Part shown: positions 1 through 9,290 of the stretch, in pieces | How the letters are laid out: each line of letters opens with the position of its first letter | How positions within the stretch are numbered: position 1 is the first letter of the stretch | Assembly (NCBI RefSeq): GCF_030813415.1 | Contig: NZ_JAUSUF010000001.1 | Coordinates: 780,922-844,921, forward strand | Origin: Eubacterium multiforme | GTDB lineage: Bacteria > Bacillota > Clostridia > Clostridiales > Clostridiaceae | Reading direction: 5' to 3' | Length of the DNA stretch: 64,000 nucleotides | Notes under the pieces: generated by a model | The model's input: only the letters and a program-made list of their open reading frames with translations | What the model was told of the DNA's origin: nothing | Database searches by the model: none | Translations under genes and position numbers: made by a program

Positions 1-960
1 TTCTATAATTGGAAGTGCTGTTAAAGAACCTCCACCATTTTTTTCTGAAAGTTTTGCTGCTCTTTCAAGTAATCTTGAATGAATATAGAAAACATCTCCA
101 GGATAAGCTTCTCTGCCTGGTGGTCTTTTAAGTAGTAATGACATTGTTCTATAAGCAACTGCGTGCTTTGATAAGTCATCATATATAACCAATACATCTT
201 TTCCTTGATGCATAAAATGTTCACCAATTGAACATCCAACATAAGGTGCTAAGTATTGTAATGGTGCTGATTCTGATGCAGTTGCAGCAACAACTGTTGT
301 ATAATCCATTGCACCAAATTCTGTTAATGTATTCACTATATGTGCTACTGTTGATTGCTTTTGACCTATTGCTACATATATACAAATTACATCTTTATCT
401 TTTTGATTTATTATTGTATCTATTGTTATAGCTGTCTTACCAATTTGTCTATCTCCTATGATAAGTTCTCTTTGTCCCTTACCAATTGGAATCATTGAGT
501 CAATTGCTTTTATTCCTGTTTGTAATGGCTCATTAACTGAACTTCTATCTAGAATGCTAGGAGCTGGAACTTCTATTGGTCTAAATGCTTCTGGTTTTAT
601 TGGTCCTTTTGCATCAATAGGATTTCCTAAGCCATCTACAACTCTTCCTATTAATTCTTGACCTACACCAACCTCAACAATTTTTCCTGTTCTCTTAACG
701 ACATCTCCTTCTTTGATTCCTTCTTCAGAACCAAGTAAAACACATCCTACATTATCTTGTTCAAGATTTAATGCCATACCATAAACATCATTTGGGAATT
801 CTAACAATTCACCTTCCATACAATCATCTAAACCATATACTCTAGCAATACCATCACCAATTTGAATAATTGTACCTGAATCTATTGTTTTTATTTGTTT
901 GTCGTATTTTTCAATTTCACTTTTGATTATAGAAGTAATCTCTTCTGGTTTGATATTCAT
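1..960 (-). CDS. atpA: ATP synthase F1 subunit alpha, C-terminal part outside window
   Basis: Alpha subunit of the F1 catalytic head, which binds a non-catalytic nucleotide and forms the alpha3beta3 hexamer. The 320 codons in the window start with [16 protein letters not shown], typical of alpha subunits, then an N-terminal beta-barrel ([15 protein letters not shown]), the DGLGNPID region, and the Walker A motif GDRQIGKTA near residue 170. The family is about 500 residues, so roughly 180 C-terminal residues lie beyond the edge. The reading frame is open to base 1. The ATG follows atpH by 10 bp, so it belongs to the same minus-strand transcript. No abnormality seen. Confidence 0.97.
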   Translation of the reverse strand, partial: MNIKPEEITSIIKSEIEKYDKQIKTIDSGTIIQIGDGIARVYGLDDCMEGELLEFPNDVYGMALNLEQDNVGCVLLGSEEGIKEGDVVKRTGKIVEVGVGQELIGRVVDGLGNPIDAKGPIKPEAFRPIEVPAPSILDRSSVNEPLQTGIKAIDSMIPIGKGQRELIIGDRQIGKTAITIDTIINQKDKDVICIYVAIGQKQSTVAHIVNTLTEFGAMDYTTVVAATASESAPLQYLAPYVGCSIGEHFMHQGKDVLVIYDDLSKHAVAYRTMSLLLKRPPGREAYPGDVFYIHSRLLERAAKLSEKNGGGSLTALPIIE

Positions 961-970
961 GGTTTCACCT

Positions 971-1510
971 CTATTCCCTCTTAAGTATTAAGGCTCTCAT
1001 TTCATCAAGTTTAGATTTTATTGATCCATCAATAACATCATTTCCTACTCTAACATAAAGTCCGCCTAATATACTTTTATCAATTTCATGTTCTATAATT
1101 ACTGTTTTGTTATACTTCTTTTCTAAGTTTTCTTTTAATCTCTTAGTTTCGTCATCTGTAAGTTCTATAACACTTTTTACTTTAGCAATTACTGTATTTT
1201 CTTTTTCTAAATGGATTTTCTCCATTTGATTAAGTTTTTCTTTTAGAAATAATATTCTTCCTTTTTCTACAAGAATTAATAAAAATGATAGTAATTCCTC
1301 ATCAATTCTACCTTTAAATAAGTCTTTAAAAATTTTCTTTTTTTGTCTAGTACTTATTTGAGGTGATTTTATGATTTCATAAATTTCTTGGTTGTCATCA
1401 ATAATTTTACATATCTCTCTTAAATCATTAAGATATTCATCTACCTTATTTTTTTCTTCTGCTACTTTATATAAAGCTAGGGCATATCTACGATCCAAAT
1501 ATTCGTACAT
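971..1510 (-). CDS. atpH: ATP synthase F1 subunit delta
   Basis: Delta (OSCP-like) subunit, which joins the top of F1 to the peripheral stalk. 179 residues, normal for the family. The N-terminus ([16 protein letters not shown]) is the helical bundle that binds alpha, and the C-terminus carries the conserved [21 protein letters not shown] region. It starts 2 bp after the atpF stop and ends 10 bp before atpA. Position and sequence agree, so the call is firm. Confidence 0.96.
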   Translation of the reverse strand: MYEYLDRRYALALYKVAEEKNKVDEYLNDLREICKIIDDNQEIYEIIKSPQISTRQKKKIFKDLFKGRIDEELLSFLLILVEKGRILFLKEKLNQMEKIHLEKENTVIAKVKSVIELTDDETKRLKENLEKKYNKTVIIEHEIDKSILGGLYVRVGNDVIDGSIKSKLDEMRALILKRE

Positions 1511-1512
1511 AA

Positions 1513-2004
1513 TTACATACCTACCTTGCTTATATATTCGTCAATAAGTTGTCTATGCTTCTTTTCATCTATTGATTCTCCAAGAGCCTTTTCTGAAAGG
1601 AATATTGCAAGTTCTACTGCTTGAGTCTTAATTTCATCCTCAGCCTTTGCACGTTCTCTATTGATTTCAACCTTAGATTTTTCAATAATAGTACTTGCTT
1701 CTTTTCTAGCATCTTCTACTATCTCTTTATAAATACCATCTGCCTTAATCTTGTATTGACTAACAATTTCTTTTCCTTCTTCTTTTGCTGTTCCGATTTC
1801 TCTTTCATTTTGAAGCTTTAATATTCTTGCTTTCTCTAAATCTTCATCAGCCTTACTAATCGTATCTTCTATACGACTATTTCTTTCTCTTAAAATTTTA
1901 TTTACTCTATCAAAAGCAAAATGCTTAACTATCCAAAATAATATTAATAAGTTTACTAATGTAACTATCATCTCTGGAATGTTAATATTCATATTAATTT
2001 CCAA
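1513..2004 (-). CDS. atpF: ATP synthase Fo subunit b, TTG start
   Basis: Peripheral stalk subunit b. 163 residues with one N-terminal membrane helix (about residues 12-31, MIVTLVNLLILFWIVKHFAF) followed by a long charged coiled coil that dimerises and contacts delta. The start chosen is TTG at 2004 because an AGGGAGG Shine-Dalgarno sits 8 nt upstream. The first ATG in frame (1992) would be 20 nt from that site. It lies between atpE and atpH, as in other Firmicute atp operons. Confidence 0.95.
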   Translation of the reverse strand: MEINMNINIPEMIVTLVNLLILFWIVKHFAFDRVNKILRERNSRIEDTISKADEDLEKARILKLQNEREIGTAKEEGKEIVSQYKIKADGIYKEIVEDARKEASTIIEKSKVEINRERAKAEDEIKTQAVELAIFLSEKALGESIDEKKHRQLIDEYISKVGM

Positions 2005-2063
2005 ATTTAAAGCCTCCCTTCCAGGCTTATTAAAAACCTACTTTTTTTCATAGCATTCAAAAT

Positions 2064-2309
2064 TTAGTGGATACCAACAAATAATAAGATGAATGAAACT
2101 AATAATCCATATATTGCTGTTGTTTCTGCTAATGCACAACCAATGAAATATGTTGACATAAGTTTACCACTTGCTTCCGGTTGTCTTGCAATACTTTTTA
2201 ATAAACTAGCTGTTGCGTTACCAATACCAACTCCTGCACCTACTGCTGCGATAACTGCAAGTCCTGCACCAATTGCACGCATTCCTACTATAAATTCTGC
2301 TCCAGTCAT
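2064..2309 (-). CDS. atpE: ATP synthase Fo subunit c
   Basis: Ring-forming c subunit that carries the coupling ion. 81 residues, two membrane helices joined by the conserved ARQPEA loop (residues 41-46). The ion-binding carboxylate is Glu62 in ALAETTAIYG. At the position of the Na+-liganding Gln of Na+-type rings (GxGxGQG), this protein has Ile29 (GVGIGNA), so by the known motif it looks H+-coupled rather than Na+-coupled; this is inference. A strong AAGGAGG site precedes the ATG. Confidence 0.96.
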   Translation of the reverse strand: MTGAEFIVGMRAIGAGLAVIAAVGAGVGIGNATASLLKSIARQPEASGKLMSTYFIGCALAETTAIYGLLVSFILLFVGIH

Positions 2310-2367
2310 AAATAATTCCTCCTTAATCTTTCACAAGTTTCTCTGACTAAATTTGATTTTATTTTGG

Positions 2368-3018
2368 TTATTCTTCTGCAATCATCTTTATATAGATCAT
2401 TGTTAATATTGAAAAGATGAATGTTTGAAGAAATCCGTCAAATAAATCGAAGTATGCCATAAATGGCACTGGGATAGCTAATTGAGCAATCCACGCCATC
2501 TTACTCAATGCTCTTAATAACAATTCAATAATTACAGTTGCAACTGTAATATTACCAAAAAGTCTGAAGCTTAATGTTACTGGTAACATTACTCTTTCTA
2601 AGATATTGATAGGTAATAAAGCTGGACTTGGGTGAGCATATCCTTTTAGATATCCTAAACCACCATTCTTTATGATTGCATTTATTTGAACCATTAAGAA
2701 TGTTGTTAATGACAATACTAATGCTACACTATAATCTGCTGTAGGTGGATGAAGTCCTACAAGGTCTGTAATATTCATAAAGAATAAGAAAAGAACCAAG
2801 GCTCCAATGTATGCAGCAAATCCTGCGTATTTATCTCCCATAGTGTTTTTAACCCAATTGTTCATGCCTTCAACAAAAATTTCAATTATTGATTGACTTT
2901 TTGATTTTGGTACAACTGAAAGATTTTTTGTCATTAGTATTAGAACAATAGCAATAATTATGATTATTCCCCATTGTTGTAACACAGTAGAACCAATTTC
3001 ATTAAACAATGCTTCCAC
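2368..3018 (-). CDS. atpB: ATP synthase Fo subunit a
   Basis: Membrane subunit a, which forms the ion half-channels next to the c ring. 216 residues with several hydrophobic helices. The key segment PVTLSFRLFGNITV contains the essential Arg of the penultimate helix, and the C-terminus has DLFDGFLQTFIFSILT, conserved in the family. It is 4 bp downstream of atpI and upstream of atpE in the operon. Length is at the short end, normal for Clostridium. Confidence 0.95.
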   Translation of the reverse strand: MEALFNEIGSTVLQQWGIIIIIAIVLILMTKNLSVVPKSKSQSIIEIFVEGMNNWVKNTMGDKYAGFAAYIGALVLFLFFMNITDLVGLHPPTADYSVALVLSLTTFLMVQINAIIKNGGLGYLKGYAHPSPALLPINILERVMLPVTLSFRLFGNITVATVIIELLLRALSKMAWIAQLAIPVPFMAYFDLFDGFLQTFIFSILTMIYIKMIAEE

Positions 3019-3022
3019 TCAA

Positions 3023-3385
3023 TCACTTCCTTTCTTCATATTTAATTGCCATGAACAAAGAAATGAAGTTGGACATATATCCAATAACATATAGTATTAC
3101 GTTATATTGGTTTTGCAATAATAATAATCCTATTACAGCTATCATTATTATTCTTATTACAAAACTAACCATAAGAATAATACCCTTTAAATTCATGTCA
3201 CTATTAATAGCTTTCTCAGTAACTGCTCCACTTATTAAAAAATTTAAAATGCTAATTATTGAACCTATTAAAAAAGGAAAACAATAATTTACATTTATAA
3301 TGTATGAAATTATAAGTCCTGCAGTAAGGATGATTCCACTACTTTTAAAAGTCTGTCTTAATAGTCTAGTTAAATTTCCAACCAT
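3023..3385 (-). CDS. atpI: ATP synthase protein I family
   Basis: Small membrane protein, 120 residues, four predicted membrane helices (about residues 14-30, 34-50, 68-88, 91-112). It fits the AtpI family, which opens many atp operons and is thought to help c-ring assembly. The sequence itself is weakly conserved, so the call rests mainly on hydrophobicity, size and its place directly before atpB. The site AAGGGGGT lies ahead of the ATG. As the first gene, it should be nearest the operon promoter. Confidence 0.85.
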   Translation of the reverse strand: MVGNLTRLLRQTFKSSGIILTAGLIISYIINVNYCFPFLIGSIISILNFLISGAVTEKAINSDMNLKGIILMVSFVIRIIMIAVIGLLLLQNQYNVILYVIGYMSNFISLFMAIKYEERK

Positions 3386-3936
3386 TACTTACCCCCTTGG
3401 CAATCATATCCCTTATTATAGTTTATATATTTTTTTGTCGGAAACACCATATTTTAGGCTATTGCATTATTTCGTCGTATTATATCAAATTATAATATCG
3501 TAATTCATTTTTACTGTCGCTTCCTCTGTATTTTAAGCTTTTTCATATTTTACGAATTTTAAATTTATTACCTATTCATTTGTCTGAATATTCAAAATAG
3601 TTCTCTTGTTACATTTTTATATCTTTGTTAAAATGCCTTACAAATAATAGTATTTTTTTCCTTATGTAAACATATTTATAAATCTATATCATTATCTTTA
3701 GTTTTTCTCTATATTTTTAGTTTGAATAAAGTCAATTAGTTTTATTCAATGCATTTTTATTTTGTTAATAAATTTATTATTTTATTAATAAATTTAAGGC
3801 TATAAATTAATTAATTTATAGCTTTAGTGTTTTATTCCTGTTAATTTTTTATTTTGTTAAATGTTTTCATGAAATTTTATCAATTATTTTATCTTATTAT
3901 ATTTTTTAATATATACATTTTTATTATACAACAAAA
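3386..3936. other. AT-rich intergenic region between atpI and thiolase
   Basis: About 550 bp without a credible gene on either strand, very AT-rich. It should hold the promoter of the minus-strand atp operon. TATAAT-like boxes on that strand are at 3414-3419 and 3479-3484, but neither has a convincing -35 partner, so no promoter is assigned. It also contains a 24-bp perfect palindrome (listed separately). Confidence 0.6.
3799..3822. repeat. 24-bp perfect palindrome
   Basis: GCTATAAATTAA is followed directly by its reverse complement with no loop. The flanking bases (AAG on the left, TTT on the right) extend pairing in part. It could be a weak terminator, a protein-binding dyad or a chance AT palindrome. 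There is no adjacent gene to decide. Confidence 0.5.
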
Positions 3937-3967
3937 ATATACCTTAGAAAGTAATTCTAAGGTATAT
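3937..3967 (-). terminator. Rho-independent terminator of thiolase gene
   Basis: Perfect 13-bp stem (ATATACCTTAGAA with its complement) around a 5-nt loop, followed on the minus strand by TTTTGTT. It lies 48 bp past the thiolase stop. Confidence 0.85.
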
Positions 3968-4014
3968 TTACAAATATTTATAAATTATCTTTATTTATGA
4001 AATAGTTTATGATA

Positions 4015-5193
4015 TTATCTTTCAACAACTACTGCTGTTCCCATTCCTCCACCTATGCAAAGTGTAGCTAAGCCTTTTTTAGCATCTCTCTTTTCCATTT
4101 CGTGAAGTAATGTAACTAAAATTCTAGCTCCTGATGCTCCAACTGGATGACCTAAAGCTACTGCTCCACCATTTACATTAACTTTTGTCATATCAAATCC
4201 TAAATCTCTAGCTACAGCTAAACTTTGAGCTGCAAATGCTTCATTAGCTTCTATAAGATCTAAATCTTTAACTTCTAATCCAGCAACTTCTAATGCTTTC
4301 TTTGTTGCATGGAATGGTCCATATCCCATTATAGCTGGATCTAATCCTCTTGATCCATATGAAAGAATTTTTGCCATTGGCTTAATTCCTAAGCTTTCTG
4401 CTTTTTCTGCACTCATAATTACAAGAGCTGCTGCTCCATCATTTATACCTGAAGCATTACCTGCTGTTACTGTACCATCTTTCTTAAATGCTGGTCTTAA
4501 TTTTGCTAATTTTTCAGCTGTTGTTCCGAATCTTGGGAATTCATCAGTATCAAATACTATTGGATCTCCTTTTCTTTGAGGAATTACAACTGGAACTATT
4601 TCATCTTTAAATCTTCCTTCTTTAATAGCTTTTTCTGCTTTATTTTGAGAATTAGCTGAGAATTCATCTTGTTCTTCTCTTGTAAGATTCCACTTCTCTG
4701 CTATATTTTCTGCTGTTACTCCCATATGATAATCATTAAATGCATCCCATAGTGCATCATTTATCATTGAGTCAACCATTTTTCCGTTGCCCATTCTTTG
4801 TCCCCATCTTGCAGTTTCTAAAAGATAAGGTGCTCTTGACATATTTTCTACACCACCAGCAACTACAATATCAGTGTCTCCTGCTTTTATCATTTGAGCT
4901 GCTAAACTAACTGCTCTTAAACCTGATCCACATACTTTATTGATAGTCATTGCTGGTACTTCTTCTGGAAGTCCTGCTTTTATTGTTGCTTGTCTTGCAA
5001 CGTTTTGTCCAAGACCCGCTTGAATAACATTTCCCATTAAAACTTCTTCAACCATTTCTGGTTTGATTCCAGCCTTCTTTACAGCTTCCTTTATTACTAG
5101 TGCTCCTAAGTCTACTGCTGGAACATTTTTTAATGCTCCTCCAAATGAACCTAATGCTGTTCTTACCGCACTTACAATTACTACTTCTTTCAT
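4015..5193 (-). CDS. thlA: Acetyl-CoA acetyltransferase (thiolase)
   Basis: Condenses two acetyl-CoA to acetoacetyl-CoA, the first step toward butyryl-CoA in clostridial fermentation. 392 residues, full length. The acylated nucleophile is Cys88 in NKVCGSG. The C-terminal active-site motifs are [16 protein letters not shown] (His) and CIGGGMG (second Cys). NEAFAAQ is also present. It is monocistronic, with its own promoter at 5261-5289 and terminator at 3937-3967. The single-gene arrangement beside the atp operon is consistent with high constitutive expression. A degradative role is possible but less likely in this lineage. Confidence 0.95.
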   Translation of the reverse strand: MKEVVIVSAVRTALGSFGGALKNVPAVDLGALVIKEAVKKAGIKPEMVEEVLMGNVIQAGLGQNVARQATIKAGLPEEVPAMTINKVCGSGLRAVSLAAQMIKAGDTDIVVAGGVENMSRAPYLLETARWGQRMGNGKMVDSMINDALWDAFNDYHMGVTAENIAEKWNLTREEQDEFSANSQNKAEKAIKEGRFKDEIVPVVIPQRKGDPIVFDTDEFPRFGTTAEKLAKLRPAFKKDGTVTAGNASGINDGAAALVIMSAEKAESLGIKPMAKILSYGSRGLDPAIMGYGPFHATKKALEVAGLEVKDLDLIEANEAFAAQSLAVARDLGFDMTKVNVNGGAVALGHPVGASGARILVTLLHEMEKRDAKKGLATLCIGGGMGTAVVVER

Positions 5194-5260
5194 TAAACAA
5201 AACCTCCCAAATTTATAATTAACAAACTTTTATTCTTTGTTAAACTCTTAACATACTTTT

Positions 5261-5289
5261 ATTATAACCATTTCATTCATAATAATCAA
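5261..5289 (-). promoter_or_regulatory. Sigma-A promoter of thiolase gene
   Basis: On the minus strand: TTGATT (5284-5289), 17-bp spacer, TATAAT (5261-5266). About 68 bp upstream of the thlA start, with GGGAGG as ribosome binding site. Confidence 0.8.
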
Positions 5290-5333
5290 TAGTTTTTGTT
5301 AAATTTTAAACAAATACTTTTTTTTAATTATAT

Positions 5334-5363
5334 TTACAATTTTCCTTTTGTTTATATTATAAT
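5334..5363 (+). promoter_or_regulatory. Possible promoter of dCMP deaminase gene
   Basis: TTACAA (5334-5339), 18-bp spacer, TATAAT (5358-5363), 45 bp before the ATG at 5409. The -35 is weak, so confidence is limited. It is back-to-back with the thlA promoter. Confidence 0.5.
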
Positions 5364-5408
5364 ATTAATAAAATTACATAAAAAATTTTATACAAAGGAG
5401 TTTCTATT

Positions 5409-5903
5409 ATGAAAAGACATGATTTTATATCTTGGGATGAATACTTTATGGGACTTGCTCTTTTATCTGCTAAAAGAAGTAAAGATCCAAGCACTCAAGT
5501 GGGAGCTTGTATTGTAAGCCCTACTAACAGAGTTCTTTCTGTTGGTTATAATGGTTTTGCTTTTGGTTGCTCTGATGATACTTATTCTTGGGAAAGAGAA
5601 GGCGAATTTTTAGAAACTAAATATCCTTATGTTGTTCATGCAGAACTTAATGCTATTTTAAATAATAGAGGTGTTTCATTAGAAAATGCTAAATTATATG
5701 TTGCTTTATTTCCTTGTAATGAATGTGCTAAAGCAATTATTCAAAGTGGAATAAAAGAAGTAATTTTCTTAAGTGATAAATATTCTGATACGGATATAGT
5801 AAAAGCTTCAAAAAGAATGTTTAAATCAGCAGGTGTTAAATTAACACAGCTTGTTCCATCTATTGAAAAAATTGAATTATCTTTTAATGTTGATGATATT
5901 TAA
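5409..5903 (+). CDS. dCMP / CMP deaminase family protein (ComEB-like)
   Basis: Zinc-dependent deaminase of the cytidine/deoxycytidylate family. 164 residues. The zinc site is HAE (in VVHAELNAIL, about residues 77-79) plus PCNEC (about residues 100-104), giving His and two Cys ligands with the catalytic Glu. The N-terminal DEYFMGLALLSAKRSKDPSTQVG is typical of dCMP deaminases, which make dUMP for thymidylate synthesis. This fits the nearby tdk and upp. Ribosome site AAAGGAG lies 9 nt before the ATG. It stands alone on the plus strand and converges on upp. The exact substrate (dCMP or another deoxycytidine nucleotide) is inferred from the family. Confidence 0.88.
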   Translation: MKRHDFISWDEYFMGLALLSAKRSKDPSTQVGACIVSPTNRVLSVGYNGFAFGCSDDTYSWEREGEFLETKYPYVVHAELNAILNNRGVSLENAKLYVALFPCNECAKAIIQSGIKEVIFLSDKYSDTDIVKASKRMFKSAGVKLTQLVPSIEKIELSFNVDDI

Positions 5904-5907
5904 AAAA

Positions 5908-5937
5908 AATAAAACCTTCCAACTGGAAGGTTTTATT
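5908..5937. terminator. Bidirectional terminator between dCMP deaminase and upp
   Basis: Stem AATAAAACCTTCC paired with its complement around a tiny ACTG-region loop. T-runs on both sides serve both converging genes. Confidence 0.85.
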
Positions 5938-5946
5938 TTTTATTTA

Positions 5947-6576
5947 TTACTTAGTTCCGAATAATCTGTCTCCAGCATCTCCAAGACCTGGTACAATATA
6001 TCCATTTTCATTTAATTTTTCATCTATTTGTGCAACATATATATCAACATCAGGATGAACTTCTTTAATTGCTTTTATTCCTTCTGGTGATGAAATTAAG
6101 CACATAAGTTTTAAATATTTAGCACCTTTTTTCTTAAGCATTGTTAATGCATCAATTGCTGATCCTCCAGTTGCAAGCATTGGATCTACAACGATTATTT
6201 CTCTTTCAGCTATATCTTGAGGTAACTTACAGAAATATTCAACTGGTTGTAGAGTTTCTTCATCTCTATATAATCCAATGTGACCAACTTTTGCTGCTGG
6301 TATAAGTTTTAATACTCCATCTACCATTCCAAGTCCAGCTCTTAATATTGGTACTATTGCTAACTTCTTTCCAGCTAACATTTTGCATTTTGTTTTGCAT
6401 ATTGGTGTTTCTATTTCTACATTTTCAGTTGGTAAATTTCTTGTAACTTCATATGCCATTAACATTGAAACTTCTGAAACTAAGTCTCTAAAATCCTTTG
6501 AACCTGTTTCCTTACTTCTTATGAATGCTAATTTGTGTAATATTAATGGATGATTGATTTCTGTAACTTTACTCAT
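5947..6576 (-). CDS. upp: Uracil phosphoribosyltransferase
   Basis: Makes UMP from uracil and PRPP (pyrimidine salvage). 209 residues, full length. The PRPP-binding loop is [12 protein letters not shown] (about residues 129-140), and the C-terminal uracil-binding region is [18 protein letters not shown]. It lies 20 bp after rpiB and appears to end the minus-strand operon coming from tdk/prfA, as in other Firmicutes where upp precedes the atp operon. Confidence 0.97.
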   Translation of the reverse strand: MSKVTEINHPLILHKLAFIRSKETGSKDFRDLVSEVSMLMAYEVTRNLPTENVEIETPICKTKCKMLAGKKLAIVPILRAGLGMVDGVLKLIPAAKVGHIGLYRDEETLQPVEYFCKLPQDIAEREIIVVDPMLATGGSAIDALTMLKKKGAKYLKLMCLISSPEGIKAIKEVHPDVDIYVAQIDEKLNENGYIVPGLGDAGDRLFGTK

Positions 6577-6596
6577 TTTTTTATTCCTCCAAAATT

Positions 6597-7046
6597 TTAT
6601 TTATTAAATTCTTTTTCTATTGCAGCTATTTTATTTAATCTTCTTTCATGTCTTTCACCTTCGAATTTTGCAGCTAAGAATGTCTTAACTATCTCAAGTG
6701 CAAGTCCTGGTCCTAATATTCTTTCTCCTAATGTAAGAATATTTGCATTATTGTGTTCTACAGTTGCATGTGCACTAAATGTATCTGAACATAAAGCAGC
6801 TCTTATTCCTGGAACTTTGTTTGCAGCAATGCTCATTCCAATTCCAGTTCCACAAACTAATATTCCTAAATCAAATTCTTTTGCAGCAACTGCCTTTGCA
6901 ACCTTTTCTGCATAATCTGGATAATCGCATGATTCTTTAGTATAAGTACCAAAATCTTTTATTTCATATCCATTTGCACTTAAATATTCCATAATTTCAT
7001 TCTTTAAGCTATATCCACCATGATCTGATCCTAATGCTATTTTCAT
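6597..7046 (-). CDS. rpiB: Ribose-5-phosphate isomerase B
   Basis: Interconverts ribose 5-phosphate and ribulose 5-phosphate in the pentose phosphate pathway. 149 residues. Motifs: [10 protein letters not shown] at the N-terminus (substrate Asp and His) and [15 protein letters not shown] with the catalytic-base Cys at about residue 65; HNNANIL is also conserved. LacAB sugar-phosphate isomerases share the fold, but the context (ywlE-rpiB-upp, as in Bacillus ywlE-ywlF-glyA-upp) supports RpiB. Confidence 0.94.
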   Translation of the reverse strand: MKIALGSDHGGYSLKNEIMEYLSANGYEIKDFGTYTKESCDYPDYAEKVAKAVAAKEFDLGILVCGTGIGMSIAANKVPGIRAALCSDTFSAHATVEHNNANILTLGERILGPGLALEIVKTFLAAKFEGERHERRLNKIAAIEKEFNK

Positions 7047-7115
7047 AAAATCTTACCTCCATATATTTTTATGTATTTAATTTATAAAAAAAGAAAGTGT
7101 AGCATGTAATAAATA

Positions 7116-7568
7116 TTACACACTTCCAGCTTTCTTTAATTTACCTATTATAAGAGTCACTATATCCTCTAATTCTTTGTATGTTTTATTGTAAACAGAA
7201 ATTGTGCTGCCGTAAGGGTCAGTTATTTCTCCTTTTACGCCAGCATATTCACATATTGAAAATACTTTATCTTTATAATTTGGATAATTATTTTTTATAA
7301 AATCTCTACCATATTCAGTCATTGTTAAAATAATATCTGATTCTTGAAGCATTGATTCATTTAATTGAATAGCTTCTTTATTTTTAATATCTACATTTAA
7401 TTCTTCTTTTATTAATTCTATAGAATTTTCAGTAACAAAGCTACCAGGAACTATTACAATCCCAGCTGATTTGGCTGCTATATTTGAATCATTATTTATT
7501 TTGTTAAATATTTCTTCTGCCATTGGGCTTCTACATGTATTTGCTGTGCATACGAAGAGCACTTTCAT
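7116..7568 (-). CDS. ywlE: Low-molecular-weight phosphatase, likely protein-arginine phosphatase (YwlE-like)
   Basis: LMW phosphatase fold, 150 residues. The P-loop CTANTCR (residues 7-13) holds the nucleophile Cys7 and Arg13, and the acid is in TDPYG near the C-terminus. Residue 11 is Thr rather than the Ile/Leu of classical tyrosine phosphatases. In Bacillus YwlE, Thr at this position is tied to phosphoarginine selectivity, so arginine phosphatase is the preferred reading; this is inference. It is between sua5 and rpiB, the same neighbours as Bacillus ywlE. Confidence 0.85.
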   Translation of the reverse strand: MKVLFVCTANTCRSPMAEEIFNKINNDSNIAAKSAGIVIVPGSFVTENSIELIKEELNVDIKNKEAIQLNESMLQESDIILTMTEYGRDFIKNNYPNYKDKVFSICEYAGVKGEITDPYGSTISVYNKTYKELEDIVTLIIGKLKKAGSV

Positions 7569-7588
7569 AAAAAAACCTCCAAATTCTT

Positions 7589-8632
7589 TTAAACATCTAT
7601 AACATCATATCCTGCTGCTTTATTTAATCTATTCATAATAGCAATTCCAAGTCCTTCTTCATTAAAGGCTTCTGCTAATATTATATCTACATCTAGATCA
7701 TTAAATGATCTTAAAGCTTCAAAAAGATTTGATGCAATTTCTTCTAAATTATTTTCTGCTCCTAAAATAACCTTTTCTCCCTTAGGATATTTATGGCTAT
7801 TTTCTTCTGTAGTAAGTATTCCTACCTTTTTTTCTTCATCTATATAATTTTGTACCATTTCATTGATTTTTTCAATAGTTTTTTCTTTATTTCCTTTTAT
7901 AATTTTAAGTTTTGCATTTGGAGCATAATGTCTATACTTCATACCTGGTGCTTTTGGCTTAAAATCATCTGAATTATTAAGTAATCCTTTATCTATTTCT
8001 ATTCTTTCATCAACTTCTCTAAGCATTTCAAGTGTTATTCCACCTGGTCTTAAAACTATTGGTGGATTAACTGTACAATCAACTATTGTAGATTCTAATC
8101 CTACTTCGCTTTTTTCTCCACCTATTATATAATCTACCTTACCATTTAAATCTTCAATACATCTTTCTATATCAGTTGGACTTGGTTTCCCGCTAATATT
8201 AGCAGATGGTGCTGCAATTGGCACTCCTGATTCTTTTATAAGTTCTCTTGCAACTTCATTTGATGGCATTCTAATTCCAATAGTATTTAAATTCGCACTT
8301 GTTTCCATTGGTATTATATCCTGTTTTTCTAATATTAATGTCATTGGTCCCGGCCAAAATTTATCCATTAATTTTTTTGCAATATCAGGAATATTTTTTG
8401 CATAAGGTTCTAAATTTTTTGAAGCAACATGAATAATTAATGGATTATCCTGTGGTCTTCCCTTTGCAATAAATATTTTTTTTACACATTCTTCTTTTAA
8501 TGCATTTGCTCCTAATCCATAGACTGTTTCTGTTGGGAAGGCAACAGTTCCACCTCTTTTTATAACTTCTGCAGCTTCTTTTATATATTTTTTATCATTA
8601 ATTCCATTTATAGTAGCAATCTTTGTTTCCAA
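7589..8632 (-). CDS. ywlC: L-threonylcarbamoyladenylate synthase (Sua5 type), TTG start
   Basis: First enzyme of tRNA t6A synthesis: threonine, bicarbonate and ATP give threonylcarbamoyl-AMP. 347 residues. The YrdC domain spans about residues 10-200 with FPTETVYGLGANAL, KGRPQDNPLIIHV and PSANISGKPSPT; a linker (KAPGMKYRHYAPNA) and the C-terminal Sua5 domain follow, so it is the long Sua5 form. The TTG at 8632 is 8 nt from AGAGGG, and no nearer ATG exists. tsaD, a later t6A enzyme, is also in this window (48.3-49.3 kb). Confidence 0.93.
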   Translation of the reverse strand: METKIATINGINDKKYIKEAAEVIKRGGTVAFPTETVYGLGANALKEECVKKIFIAKGRPQDNPLIIHVASKNLEPYAKNIPDIAKKLMDKFWPGPMTLILEKQDIIPMETSANLNTIGIRMPSNEVARELIKESGVPIAAPSANISGKPSPTDIERCIEDLNGKVDYIIGGEKSEVGLESTIVDCTVNPPIVLRPGGITLEMLREVDERIEIDKGLLNNSDDFKPKAPGMKYRHYAPNAKLKIIKGNKEKTIEKINEMVQNYIDEEKKVGILTTEENSHKYPKGEKVILGAENNLEEIASNLFEALRSFNDLDVDIILAEAFNEEGLGIAIMNRLNKAAGYDVIDV

Positions 8633-8648
8633 AGCTAACGCCCTCTTT

Positions 8649-9236
8649 CTAACTTAAAGTTTCTCCTCGAGCAATTTTTATGTTTTCAATACAATCATCA
8701 GTGAATTCCGCTTTAACACAATATTTAAATATTTCATTTAAAAAAGGATATTTTTTAAGTCCACCTTTTTTAATTATTTGAAAGTAATATTTTTCACTTG
8801 GATTTATTTTTTTTATCTTTATGTATTCTTCTGAAACCTCTGGATATTTGTCTAAAAATCCTTTAGATATTGGTTTCATCCTTCTATTCCTTATTTTTGC
8901 ACTACTAACTAATATTATTTTCATATAATCTTCTATACCTTCAGTATGAACTATTGCTATTTTATCACATAATATTATGTGAGTTTGACTAAATAATCCG
9001 TTTGTAAACCTAAGCTTATTATTTTTATAAGAAAATTCAAGCTTTGTATAATCTCTCTTTTTTAAAATTGCAATAAATATTAATAGTTCTAATAAGGCTA
9101 CATAAATTATATAAAATTTTGCCATTATTCCCGTTAGCCATAAAGTTGTTGGTAATAGTATAGCTAATATAATCATTAATATGTAAAATCTTTTTATAGA
9201 TTTTTTCTCTTTTTTTAATGCTTTATAAATATCCAT
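8649..9236 (-). CDS. Membrane protein of unknown function
   Basis: 195 residues, not recognised. Two hydrophobic helices near the N-terminus (about residues 17-35 and 41-58) after a basic segment, then a 135-residue soluble part rich in Lys and Ile with beta-strand-like stretches (KLEFSYKNNKLRF) that could be a PH-like domain; this is a guess from pattern. It lies between prfA and sua5 on the same strand, 16 bp before sua5, but after the prfA terminator. No catalytic motif seen. Confidence 0.7.
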   Translation of the reverse strand: MDIYKALKKEKKSIKRFYILMIILAILLPTTLWLTGIMAKFYIIYVALLELLIFIAILKKRDYTKLEFSYKNNKLRFTNGLFSQTHIILCDKIAIVHTEGIEDYMKIILVSSAKIRNRRMKPISKGFLDKYPEVSEEYIKIKKINPSEKYYFQIIKKGGLKKYPFLNEIFKYCVKAEFTDDCIENIKIARGETLS

Positions 9237-9257
9237 ACTTACTCCTTTTTATATTAT

Positions 9258-9287
9258 AAAAGCCTTACATTTTAATGCAAGGCTTTT
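9258..9287 (-). terminator. Terminator after prfA
   Basis: AAAAGCCTT pairs with AAGGCTTTT around an inner partly paired CAT/ATG segment. It lies just past the prfA stop. The tail on the minus strand is AT-rich rather than a pure T run. Confidence 0.65.
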
Positions 9288-9290
9288 TTA

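Noticed and set aside
2089..2346. Open frame opposite atpE
   Set aside because: Shadow of the conserved c-subunit gene; no ribosome site and Ala/Pro-rich composition from the other strand.
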